DNA of 64,000 nt from Gemmatimonadota bacterium (lineage in GTDB: Bacteria; Gemmatimonadota; Gemmatimonadetes; Longimicrobiales; Gaopeijiaceae). Each line of letters begins with the position of its first letter. Positions within the stretch are counted from its first letter, which is position 1. Shown piece by piece: positions 7,661-16,800 of this stretch. A program made the translations under genes and the position numbers. The stretch spans positions 45,790 to 109,789 of the forward strand of contig JAJDTB010000047.1 in assembly GCA_022827345.1 (NCBI GenBank), written 5' to 3'. The notes under the pieces are model-generated. The model had not been told where the DNA came from, made no database searches, and was given only the letters and a program-made list of their open reading frames with translations.

Positions 7661-8758
7661 GAACTCCGGCACCCGATACCAGTCGATGGCCCTCGGCGCG
7701 ACTCCGAGTCTGTCCGGTTTTCGCTCCACGTGCACGGCGAGCAGGTCGCCGAGCAGATCGTAGCCAAGCAGCCGGTCTCGAACCTCTACGGTAGTCAGGT
7801 ATTCCGAGCCGTCCCACACCTCGATGTAGGACCGCTCGTCGCGGTTGTATGTCGTCGCGGCCCAGATACGCCCCTGATCGTCGAACTTGAACGTCTGGCC
7901 ACGACCGAGGTACCACCGCTTGGGCTTGCTCCGGTATTCCGCCGCGTAGGACTCGCTCAGTCGGGGCGGGGTGCGCACGTAGCCGGCCCCAATGCGAGCC
8001 AGACCCTCAAGGTACTCATCCACATCACGTTGATTCGGCAATTCCGCCACATATGCAGGTGACAATCGCGCTACACCGGGGCCGTCCCTGTTCTCGAACA
8101 CCACCAACTCATGGTTGCAGTTCCAGGAAACCCAGATCTCCTCTCGCGACATGGCTCCGAGACTTGTAAAGAGGCACTCGGCGTCTGCGCCTTCTACGAT
8201 CGCGTCTCCGGTCCACACAACGGCGCCCGAGCGTAGGTCCAGTTCGGCAGGGATGGACAGCCGGATACCCGTCGAAAAGTCGAGCAGGTAACCGTACACA
8301 TGCTCGCCGTTCAGTCTGTTCATGCGGATGCCTGGTGCTGAAGACTCCCACAGGAGCGTGCCGTGGGGGCTGAACACGGTGACCCGATCGAGCCGAATGT
8401 CCAGCACGGCTATCGCACCGCCGGCCGCACGCTCGAGCTTGGCTACGCCTTGAAACTCGCCCGGGCCTTCTCCTTTGCCTCCGAAAGTCCCCACCGTCCT
8501 TCCTGAGTGCGCGAGACAGTGTATTTGGAATTCGTAGGAGTCTGCCACACAGGCGATGGTGTCGGTGACAAGCGCAACATCATTCACAAAGCTGAGCGGG
8601 GCGTGGACCGATGCCACCGGCGTAAGCGGTAGAATGGGAAGGGGTGATTCAGATACCGATGTGCAGGTTGCCACCGCGGCGGCCGACATAACCGCCGCAA
8701 CAGTGGCCCGCAGCTTCAGCACAAGACTCCCGATCCGCTCGAGGTTCCCATCGTTCAC
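7658..8758 (-). CDS. Six-bladed beta-propeller-like lipoprotein
   Basis: A GTG start at 8756-8758 gives about 366 residues beginning VNDGNLERIGSLVLKLR, then a hydrophobic stretch ending in AAAVATC, a lipobox-like site, so the mature protein is probably membrane-anchored and extracytoplasmic. An upstream ATG at 8803 would add 15 residues but overlaps the M14 peptidase gene. The mature part has repeated blade-like segments such as GKGEGPGEFQGVAKL, IAVLDIRLDRVTVFSPHG and KFDDQGRIWAATTY, typical of 6-bladed NHL/TolB-like proteins in this kind of genome. Partner and ligand are unknown. It sits between the M14 peptidase gene and the relic of that gene. Confidence 0.7.
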   Translation of the reverse strand: MNDGNLERIGSLVLKLRATVAAVMSAAAVATCTSVSESPLPILPLTPVASVHAPLSFVNDVALVTDTIACVADSYEFQIHCLAHSGRTVGTFGGKGEGPGEFQGVAKLERAAGGAIAVLDIRLDRVTVFSPHGTLLWESSAPGIRMNRLNGEHVYGYLLDFSTGIRLSIPAELDLRSGAVVWTGDAIVEGADAECLFTSLGAMSREEIWVSWNCNHELVVFENRDGPGVARLSPAYVAELPNQRDVDEYLEGLARIGAGYVRTPPRLSESYAAEYRSKPKRWYLGRGQTFKFDDQGRIWAATTYNRDERSYIEVWDGSEYLTTVEVRDRLLGYDLLGDLLAVHVERKPDRLGVAPRAIDWYRVPEF

Positions 8759-8777
8759 GCGTGGTCCTCCGTGGCTG

Positions 8778-11396
8778 CTACGCCCGCGGCCGCTCACCCC
8801 CACGCGCTACCAAAGCGTTGAATAGGAGCTTGAAGGTTCCGTGCGTCTGCGCGCGGTGCTGGGCGCGGAAGCCGATCATGACGATCGTGCCGTCGCCGTG
8901 GTCGACGGAGACCATCGCCGCCTTGTTGGCGATCGCCTCCTCGCCGAGGAGCCAGCCGCTCTGCAGGATGTCGCGGTCGATGTAGGTGACGACGCGCCGC
9001 ACGTCGCTGCTGCGCGCGCCGGGGAGCGTTTCGTAGACCTGGCCGCCCGCGAGGTAGGCCGCGAGGGCGCGGTCGGGCATGCCGTAGCCGAAGGGGCTGG
9101 AGGTGTCGACGTCGACCTTCAGCGTCGAGCCGGGGGCCCAGAACTCGTCGCCCCACATGCCCGCCACGGCGTTGCGCACGGGCACGTCGCACTCGTCGAG
9201 GACCAGTTCGCCCGCCTGCGCGATGGTGACGAGGGTGCCGCCGTTCTTCACGAAGGCGTCCAGCGCGGCGACCCCCTCCTCGCCGAACCCGCTCCGGTAG
9301 TCGGGCGGCGTGCCCGCCGGATCGGGGCCGCGGGGGCCTCCGGCGCCCTGGATCGGGCCGAGCATCATCTGCTTCGAGTCGTTGGGGAGGATGATCACGT
9401 CCCAGCGCTCGTGCAGGTCGCCCGCCAGGATGTCCGGGTCGAAGAGGCTCGTGTACTCGAAGTCGAAGTCTTCCAGCAGCCAGCGCGTCCACCCTTCGTC
9501 CATGTTGCCGCCGTAGTAGCGCTGGTACATGCCGATGCGCTGCTGCGTGACGGGGTGGCTGATGGCGGAGGCGTCGCCGTCGAGCGCGGCGAAGTCGACG
9601 CCGGTGGCCGCGGCGATTTCGGCGAGCGCGTCCGCGCCGGCACCCGCTTCGACCACGAAGTCGCCGCGCCTGGCGCCCGCGCCGTCCTCGGTGACGCGGC
9701 GCACCGGGGCGCCGGCCGCGAAGAGGTGGTTGACGGCCTTGAATGCGGCGTTGAGGGTGCCGTCGATCCGGTATCCACGCGGGGCGGCGGACGCGACAAC
9801 TCCCGCAGGCTTGATCGGGCCGGATACCACCGTCAGGTCCGCCTCCACCGGCGTGGAGACCGGGTCGACCCTCACTCCCATGAACTCCGCGATCACGTCG
9901 GCGGACATGTCGTAGGGGCGGATCGGGTCGCCGGACGCGGTGCGGGTGTAGCTGTTGTCCGGGTAGTACGTCTGGCCCAGGAGCCAGCGGATGACGCCGC
10001 GCTTGGGCTGAGCGAGCGACACCACGTAGCTGCCTTCGCCGTAGACGCGGCCTTCGTGGGTGAACGCAGCGGGCGCGCGCTCGATCGTGATTCCCTGCAG
10101 GAGCAGCTTGTCGACCATCGTGGTCATGGTGAGCGGGTCGTGCTGGGTCGCCGGGATGACGTACGCCTTGACGTCGCCCTCCATGCCGCGCTGGATCTGG
10201 CGGCTGGACTTGAGGTACGCGTTGCGGAGCACGGTCTGGCGGTTCTTTGCCGCGATCTCGAGGGGCGAGAAGGTGGCCACGATCTGGCGCTCGACGATGT
10301 CGCGCACGCGCCACCAGCCGCCGGGCCACGGATTCGGGAAGGTCGTCTGGGCTTCGTATTCGGGGAGCTGGCGCGAGCCCTGAAGCTGGTCGGGATGCAC
10401 GTAGAGCGGGGTCGCGAGGCGGGCGCTGGCGGACTCGGTGAGCATGCCGGCGATGTTGTGGAAGGGGGTGATCCAGTGGAAGCCGAAGTGCCCCCAGCCG
10501 GAGTAGATCGCGGCGTTGACCGTGCCTTCGAAGCCGATCTCCTCCATGCGGTAGGCCATGTGCGCGCCGTACCAGGACATCTCGCGCCAGACGATCGGGT
10601 CGCCTTCGGGACGGATCGGCTCGGCGTAGGGCGGCAGGTAGATGCGTGCAGTGAACGGCCCCATCTGGTGGTGATCGATGAACGCCTGCGGGATCCACTC
10701 CCGGAACATGATGTCGGCCCCGTAGCGCGACTCGACGGTGTTCTGCATGAAGGCGTCGCGGTTGTTGTCGTGCCCGATGTAGTGGTGGTAGAGCTCGGGC
10801 GGGCTCGCGCCTTCGTACTCGGTGCCGACCCAGCGGTCGTACCACTCGTTGACGATGCCGACGCCGTCCGGGTTGAAGGCGGGGATGAGGATCGAGATCG
10901 TGTTGTCGAGGATCTCGTGGATCTCGTCGTCGTCGCGGGTGGCGAACAGGTACATGACCTCGGCGGGCGTCTGGGCGCCGGCGACCTCGGTGGAGTGCAG
11001 CGCGTAGGACTGGACGAAGACGACCTTGCTGTTCGCGATCGCGTCGTCGATCTCGGCCTGGGTGTGCCCGCGGGGGTCCTGGAGCACGGCGTTCATGCGC
11101 TTGAAGTCGTCGAGGCGGGCGAGGTTGGCGGGGGATGAGACGAAGATCGAGAGGAAGGGCTCGCCGAGGGTGGACGGGCCCATATTCACGACCTGGACGC
11201 GGTCGCTGGCGGCGTCGATGAGCTCGTAGTACTCGACGAGCTGGTCCCAGTGGGCGAGCTCGCGGTCGGCGCCCATCTGGTGGCCGAAGAAGTCTTCGGG
11301 GGACGGGATCTGGGCGGTGGCGGGGGCTGGGCCCGCGAGGGCGAGGGCCAAGGCGAAGGCGATGCCTGCGAGGGTGTGACTGTTCGGTCGGGTCAT
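8778..11396 (-). CDS. Exported M14 zinc carboxypeptidase-like protein
   Basis: This 872-residue protein begins with a signal peptide (cleavage near ATAQ, residue 29). The M14 domain follows. The zinc ligands fit H134 and E137 in YALHSTEVAG and H242 or H243 in IDHHQMG, and the substrate-binding NNRD is at 211-214. The long C-terminal half (about 540-872) resembles the non-catalytic class-I-glutamine-amidotransferase-like domain of large exported M14 proteins and ends MIGFRAQHRAQTHGTFK. It probably trims peptides outside the cytoplasm. The HpcH-like lipoprotein gene lies upstream on the same strand, 87 bases away. Confidence 0.88.
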   Translation of the reverse strand: MTRPNSHTLAGIAFALALALAGPAPATAQIPSPEDFFGHQMGADRELAHWDQLVEYYELIDAASDRVQVVNMGPSTLGEPFLSIFVSSPANLARLDDFKRMNAVLQDPRGHTQAEIDDAIANSKVVFVQSYALHSTEVAGAQTPAEVMYLFATRDDDEIHEILDNTISILIPAFNPDGVGIVNEWYDRWVGTEYEGASPPELYHHYIGHDNNRDAFMQNTVESRYGADIMFREWIPQAFIDHHQMGPFTARIYLPPYAEPIRPEGDPIVWREMSWYGAHMAYRMEEIGFEGTVNAAIYSGWGHFGFHWITPFHNIAGMLTESASARLATPLYVHPDQLQGSRQLPEYEAQTTFPNPWPGGWWRVRDIVERQIVATFSPLEIAAKNRQTVLRNAYLKSSRQIQRGMEGDVKAYVIPATQHDPLTMTTMVDKLLLQGITIERAPAAFTHEGRVYGEGSYVVSLAQPKRGVIRWLLGQTYYPDNSYTRTASGDPIRPYDMSADVIAEFMGVRVDPVSTPVEADLTVVSGPIKPAGVVASAAPRGYRIDGTLNAAFKAVNHLFAAGAPVRRVTEDGAGARRGDFVVEAGAGADALAEIAAATGVDFAALDGDASAISHPVTQQRIGMYQRYYGGNMDEGWTRWLLEDFDFEYTSLFDPDILAGDLHERWDVIILPNDSKQMMLGPIQGAGGPRGPDPAGTPPDYRSGFGEEGVAALDAFVKNGGTLVTIAQAGELVLDECDVPVRNAVAGMWGDEFWAPGSTLKVDVDTSSPFGYGMPDRALAAYLAGGQVYETLPGARSSDVRRVVTYIDRDILQSGWLLGEEAIANKAAMVSVDHGDGTIVMIGFRAQHRAQTHGTFKLLFNALVARGGERPRA

Positions 11397-11483
11397 GGAA
11401 TGCTGTCCGTGGATGGCGTTGGCGAATCGGGACGGATGAAATGTGGGGGGGAATGGGCGAGGGTGCGCAAGCGGCTTCCCCCC

Positions 11484-12335
11484 CTACCGCCCCGCCGCCG
11501 CCCTCCCTGCCGTCGCGGCGGCCGCATCGCTCACGATGAACATCCGGAAGCCCTGGTCGATGCGCCCGGCGATGTCGTCGACGCCGGCGGTGATGCCGCA
11601 CGGCACCTCGTGGGCCTGGCAGGAGGCGAGGATGGTCTGGATGGCGGCCTCCACCGCTTCCATGTCGCCCTCGTAGGATCGGCGCAGGTCGCCCGGGCCC
11701 GCGAAGACCACGCTGACGCCCTGGGTGCCCATGATCTCGTCGACCGCCTCGACGCCGCTCCGGTCCTCGACGATGAGGATGCTGAAGAGCGAACCCGACG
11801 GATCGCCGGGCCAGTGGTCGTCGCCCATCGCGGCAACGGCGGCGGCAGCGTCTTCGGCCGACTCCACATGCGGGAAGACGATCGCGGCCACGCCCGCGCC
11901 CAGCGCCTCGGCGACATTCGCCTGCGCCGCTTCGACGCCGTTGCGGATCGGCGGGATGCGCAGGACGAGGGGATGAGGCGGCTCGGTTCCGGAGCCCTCC
12001 GCGATTCCCTCCATGTAAACTTTAGTTGTCATTATGTCAAATGGACCTGACTCCAGGGAGTAGAACACGAAGTCGAGTTCGCGGTTCTGGCCCATGAGCG
12101 CGCCCTGCTCGCGGGTGGTCGGTCCCGGGAAGATGCCGAAGGCGGGCTCGCCGGCGGCGATCAGGTTGACCACGGCGGACGGGCTGGGCTGGGCGGATAC
12201 GCTTGCGGTGGCTTCCGCGTCAGTCGGGTCGGGGTCGCCGGACTGTTCGGGGGCGGAGCATGCGGCGGCCGTGAGGGCCGCGGCGACGGCGGTCGTCAGG
12301 GCGAAGAGCGAAATGCGTGACTGCGTTCGGGGCAT
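11484..12335 (-). CDS. HpcH/HpaI aldolase-like lipoprotein
   Basis: The ATG at 12333-12335 gives 283 residues with a lipoprotein signal ending in LTAAAC. The remaining sequence follows the HpcH/HpaI (beta/alpha)8 pattern: AFGIFPGPTTREQG at the front, VLRIPPIRNGVEAAQANVAEALGAG, a metal-region ILIVEDRSGVEAVDEI, and the family-typical VVFAGPGDLRRSYEGD. HpcH enzymes are cytoplasmic class II pyruvate aldolases, so an exported lipid-anchored member is unusual. The residue usually contributing the first metal ligand is preserved as the Glu of IVED. Bases 12011-12045 are strikingly AT-rich compared with the rest of the gene. Function as an aldolase is inference. Confidence 0.72.
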   Translation of the reverse strand: MPRTQSRISLFALTTAVAAALTAAACSAPEQSGDPDPTDAEATASVSAQPSPSAVVNLIAAGEPAFGIFPGPTTREQGALMGQNRELDFVFYSLESGPFDIMTTKVYMEGIAEGSGTEPPHPLVLRIPPIRNGVEAAQANVAEALGAGVAAIVFPHVESAEDAAAAVAAMGDDHWPGDPSGSLFSILIVEDRSGVEAVDEIMGTQGVSVVFAGPGDLRRSYEGDMEAVEAAIQTILASCQAHEVPCGITAGVDDIAGRIDQGFRMFIVSDAAAATAGRAAAGR

Positions 12336-12599
12336 GGGGTCCTGGCCTTGGCTGCTTGTGAAATGGATCACGAGGGACTTGCCGGTTCGGGGCACGGAGG
12401 GTCCCGGGCATGGGCTCAACCGGCGGATCCGATGGAAAGAGTAGCCGTCGCGCGCGGGCCGCGACAGACGCCGGGGCGGCGCGCCCGCGGCACCGACGGA
12501 CCGTCCCATCTGGTTCCACCGCGCAAAGGTGCATACCTTTTCGCTCCGACAACGACCAGACGACGAAACGTCAATCTCTTGCCCCAAGGAGCAAAGAAA

Positions 12600-13247
12600 A
12601 TGGCCAACGCGAAGTTCGTGATCACCGCGGCCCTTGCAACCGCCGCGCTGGCGGCTGCCGCACCCATCTCGGCGCAGAGCGCTGCCCACCGCCACATCGG
12701 GCACGTCGGCGACATGTTCAACGGAACCCCGGACAACGTCGGGCTGCTCGCCGCGGCCCAGGCCGAGGCCGAAGTCGCGGCCGCGCACGCGGGATACGCC
12801 GCCGGATCCGATGATCTCGCCGGAATCCAGCGGCACATCGTTCATGTGCTGCACGCGGTCGATCCGTCCACCTCCGAGCGGGGCCCCGGCAACGGCTACG
12901 GGCTCGCAAGGGCGGCCAGCGGCTGTGCGGGCCACATCGGTATGGCCGGCGGGTCGGACGATGCGTCCGACGCCGTCAAGGCCCACTCGAACCACGTGGG
13001 CACGAGTTGCTCGAACGTGGCGGCGTGGGCGGAGGGCATTGCCGAGAAAGCGGCTGAAGTGGCGGCGGCCACGGACATGGCAGCGGCGAAGGCGCTCGCG
13101 GACGAGATCGTGGCGATGTTGGATGCGATCGTGAATGGCACCGACGCCGATGGCAACGGCCGGGTGTCCTGGGGCGAGGGCGAAGGCGGTCTCGCGCAGG
13201 CGGCCACGCATCTGCGGCTGATGAAGGAGGCCGAGGGGCTGGGTTAA
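12600..13247 (+). CDS. Secreted histidine-rich helical protein with EF-hand loop
   Basis: AAGGAG at 12586-12591 places the start at ATG 12600, giving 215 residues. A signal peptide ends near PISAQ (26). The mature part is alanine-rich and probably helical, with histidines clustered in HRHIGHVGD, IQRHIVHVLHAVD, CAGHIGM and HSNHVG, and two cysteines (109 and 137). Residues 182-193 (DADGNGRVSWGE) match a 12-residue calcium-binding EF-hand loop. No named family is recognised. Spaced histidines and the loop suggest metal binding in the periplasm. A small c-type cytochrome gene follows 16 bases later, so the two may act together. Confidence 0.75.
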   Translation: MANAKFVITAALATAALAAAAPISAQSAAHRHIGHVGDMFNGTPDNVGLLAAAQAEAEVAAAHAGYAAGSDDLAGIQRHIVHVLHAVDPSTSERGPGNGYGLARAASGCAGHIGMAGGSDDASDAVKAHSNHVGTSCSNVAAWAEGIAEKAAEVAAATDMAAAKALADEIVAMLDAIVNGTDADGNGRVSWGEGEGGLAQAATHLRLMKEAEGLG

Positions 13248-13263
13248 CCACCTCGAGACTTCC

Positions 13264-13719
13264 ATGACAAATCAATCATCCGCGCGCATCGCCCGTTTTG
13301 CGTCCATGGTCGCCGTTACTGGTGCCCTCGTCGTCAGCCTGGCTGCGTTTGCAGACCGTGTGGACCCTGAACCCGGCCTCGCGGGGAGCGTCGTCGCGAG
13401 CCTGGCGCTGTCGCAACAGGACACCGTCAGCTTCGCAAACGACGTGCTGCCGATCTTCCAGCAGCGCTGCGCGGAGTGCCACGGGGCCACCGACGAGAAC
13501 GGCGAGGTCCGCACCGAAGTCAGCCTCAACCTGATCGAGTACGAGAGGGTCATGGCCGGATCCGAGTTCGGCACGGTCATCGAGGCCGGCGATCCCGCCA
13601 ACAGCTTTCTGCTGGACATGATCGTGGACGGCACCATGCCCGAACAGGGGGATCCGGTGCCCGAGGAGGAGATCGCGATCATCCGGGCCTGGATCGAGGC
13701 GGGCGCGCCGAACAACTGA
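13264..13719 (+). CDS. Small exported c-type cytochrome
   Basis: This 151-residue protein starts with a hydrophobic export segment (about 12-30). A single haem-c motif CAECH is at 69-73 in VLPIFQQRCAECHG, followed by SLNLIEYERVMAG and FLLDMIVDGTMP, where a methionine may be the distal haem ligand. The end EEEIAIIRAWIEAGAPNN is typical of the planctomycete-type cytochrome C domain, here standing alone rather than fused to DUF1553-type partners. It probably carries electrons in the periplasm. It lies 16 bases after the histidine-rich protein and 123 bases before the LRR lipoprotein, all on one strand. Confidence 0.88.
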   Translation: MTNQSSARIARFASMVAVTGALVVSLAAFADRVDPEPGLAGSVVASLALSQQDTVSFANDVLPIFQQRCAECHGATDENGEVRTEVSLNLIEYERVMAGSEFGTVIEAGDPANSFLLDMIVDGTMPEQGDPVPEEEIAIIRAWIEAGAPNN

Positions 13720-13842
13720 GGCGACAAAAGAAGTCGACGATACGATAATCTGTTGTACACAGTGTGTTGTTGACAGCAGGAGTTCAGGACGGTCCTCTTG
13801 TTGATGACGTGCCGCCCTTCTCCCGCCAACGAGGGTCTGCGA

Positions 13843-16800
13843 ATGGGTTCGCCCGGAAAAGAGCCCGGACGGCCGCGCTCGCTCCGGGCGCGATCCGGCC
13901 TCTCCAGTCATCTCTGGAGGGCGCTGCCGCTGCTCTTCATTGTCGCGTGCGGGGATCCCGCCGAGCCGGCCCCTGAGCCCAACCGTCCGCCGGCCTCCGT
14001 GGGGACGATCCCCGACGTCGTCCTGTCACGTGGCTCGACGGCGACCGTCGACGTGTCGGAGTACTTCAACGATCCGGAGGGGGCCACCCTTCAGTACGAG
14101 GCTGCGACATCCAACGGCACCGTGGTGTCGGTCTCGACGTCCGGCGCCGCCGTGTCCATGGCCGCCCTGTCGGTGGGACAGGTTCTCGTGATCGTAACCG
14201 CTCTGGATCCCGGAGGTCTTGCTGCTCAGCAGGCCTTTGCCGTGGCGGTTCCGGCTCCCCCGCTGGTCGACCTCGCGGCGCGAGCCGCCGCGGCTCCGGA
14301 AGGTGACACGGTGGTCGTCGAACTCATGCTGTCATCGGCTCCCCCAACACAGATCGAAGTCGGCTACGTAATCGGCGTCGACGGCGATCTGGGCACCTTG
14401 GACGCGGACTCGGCGGACTTCACCGAGGGGCTCGTGGGCAAAGTCGCGATTCCTGCCGGAAGTCTCGAAGCGGCTATCGCACTCGCCCTGAACGACGACG
14501 ACGAGATCGAGCCCACCCGGGAAGTCTTCACGATTACTCTCGTGGCTCCCCCGTTCGACGCCGGATACGACCTCGGCACGGAGACGAGCGCGGTCGGAAC
14601 GATTCTGGAAGGGGTGTGCGATCGTACTCCCGCAGTGCGCACCGAGATCGTGACGCAAGCGCGCGCAAACGACTGTTCCACGGTCGCCGACGATCATCTG
14701 AGCACGATCGTGTCCCTGGAGCTGGGAGGCAGGGGATCGAATGCTCTGACGCTGCCAATCTTTGACGGGTCGCGCATCGTCCCGTGCGACATCGATGAAT
14801 GGCTCTCGACCGACGACCTGGGTGGCCTTCGCCAGGCCGGAGAGGAAGGATTGTGCGAGGCCGGATTGGCTGCGGCGCAGACAACGCCGGCGCTGGCGAA
14901 TCGACGGACCGGCGGTGCGCTCGAGACCCTGAAAGCCGGCGACTTTCAGGGTCTGTCCAACCTGGGCCTCCTGTCCATCACCAATGCAGGACTGTCCCAT
15001 TTGCCTCCCGGATTGTTCTCGGGGCTCCGCAACCTGCGGTTTCTGGTCCTGTTGGGTAACCAGCTGACCGAGCTGCCCGAAGACGCCTTTTCCGACATGC
15101 CGGACCTGAGTTTCCTGGTCCTGGCCAACAACAGGCTCACCGCCCTGCCGGATGGGATTACTGGTCTGGCCAACCTCAACTCGCTCGTCCTCTCCTCAAA
15201 TCGACTGACCGAGCTGCCCGACAGCCTGTTCACCGGCCTTTCCAGCCTCGAGACCGTGTTCCTGGACGACAACCGTCTTGCGCGGCTCCCGGCTGGAGGG
15301 CCCGTCGGCGTTGCGAACCTTGTCCTTACCTCCAACCAGCTGACGGAACTTCCATCTGGGTGGCTGGCCGGGGCATCCGGACTTCTCCGGCTCTACCTGG
15401 CCAACAATCAGTTCACCGAGCTGGCGCCGGATGCGTTCGCGGGCCTCTCCAGCCTGCTTGAGCTTCACCTTTCAGGAAACGGCCTGAGAGAGATGGAACC
15501 GGGCGTGTTGTCGGACCTCTCCAGCCTGCGGGAGCTGCGACTCTTTCAGAACCAGCTTACCGAGCTGCCCGCAGGCGCGTTCGCGGGCGTGGAGAATCTG
15601 ACGAGACTGTTGCTCGGCCAGAACCAGCTGTCGGCGTTATCCCCCGGAGTTTTCTCCGGGCTCGACAGCCTGGAGTGGCTGGCGGTGGACCGGAACCCCA
15701 TCGGCGAACTGGCTGCGGACGCGTTCGCGGGCCTGCCGAGGCTTGAGAGGCTCTGGCTGTCGGATATCGGTCTGGCGCAATTGCCACTGGGTGTATTCGC
15801 GGGCCTGTCCGAGTTGGAGTTCCTCGCGCTGGCCGTGAACGACCTGACGGAACTGTCGGCGGATGTGTTCGCCGGGCTCACCAGCATCACGACGCTGTAC
15901 CTGCTGGAAAACCAGCTTTCGGAGCTCCCGGATGGACTGTTCGGCGGCCTCCCCAACCTCGAGCGGCTGTACTTGAGCGACAACGCGTTGACCGAACTTC
16001 CCACCGGGGTATTCGCCGGACTCTCGAGCCTCTTGAGGCTGTCTCTTGAGGACAACCCGGGTGCACCGTTCACGCTGATGATCGAGGTTGACCGCCTCGA
16101 CAACGAGGACCTGTTGGCCCCCAGCCCAGGCGAAGTGGGTATCAGCCTGGCACATGGTGCGCCCTTCACCATGCGCATTCCGTTGGCGGTTCACGGCGGC
16201 GGTCCCCCCAGTACGGCAGCGGTGCTCGGGGTGGGGGAGCAACACAGTCCCGCTGTCACAGTGACCCGAAACAACACCACCGGGGGCGGCACACAGGTAA
16301 GCGCGGGACCGGCTCCGGACATACCCACCACCGTCACCGGAGTGCGCGTTGCCGTCTCCGATCCGCTGGTTCTGTTCGGGACGGTGTCGAACCAGGCACC
16401 CGTACCGCTGCTTCAGATCCCCTGGTATCGCCTTCGCGGAGGGGAGGAAGCGCAATCGGTCGACCTCAGGCCGCACTTCCGGGATCCCGACGGCGACGAG
16501 TTGCGATACGAGTTGACGAACGAGAACCCGGATGTCGCGATTGCCACCGTGGCGGGAGACAGCATTGTGCTGACGCCGCAAGCCGGCGGTTCCACGCTGA
16601 TCGGTGTGACAGCCAGTGATTCCCGGGGCCTCAGCGCAAGTCTGGATTTCCCGGTCAGTGTTCGCGCGCCGGTCACCGGATTGTTCGATATGGACGTCAT
16701 TCTGATCAACGACGTGACGGAACTCCAGAGCCAGGCCTTTGAAGACGCAGCGGATTGGTGGATGTCGATTCTGGCGGACACGGAGTTGCCCGACGTGCCC

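Noticed and set aside
8841..11138. 765-residue plus-strand open frame across the M14 gene
   Set aside because: It is the antisense shadow of a gene with intact signal peptide and zinc motifs.
14953..16080. Regular 72-base periodicity that looks like a repeat array
   Set aside because: It is the coding sequence of 24-residue leucine-rich repeats in frame, not a CRISPR or satellite array.
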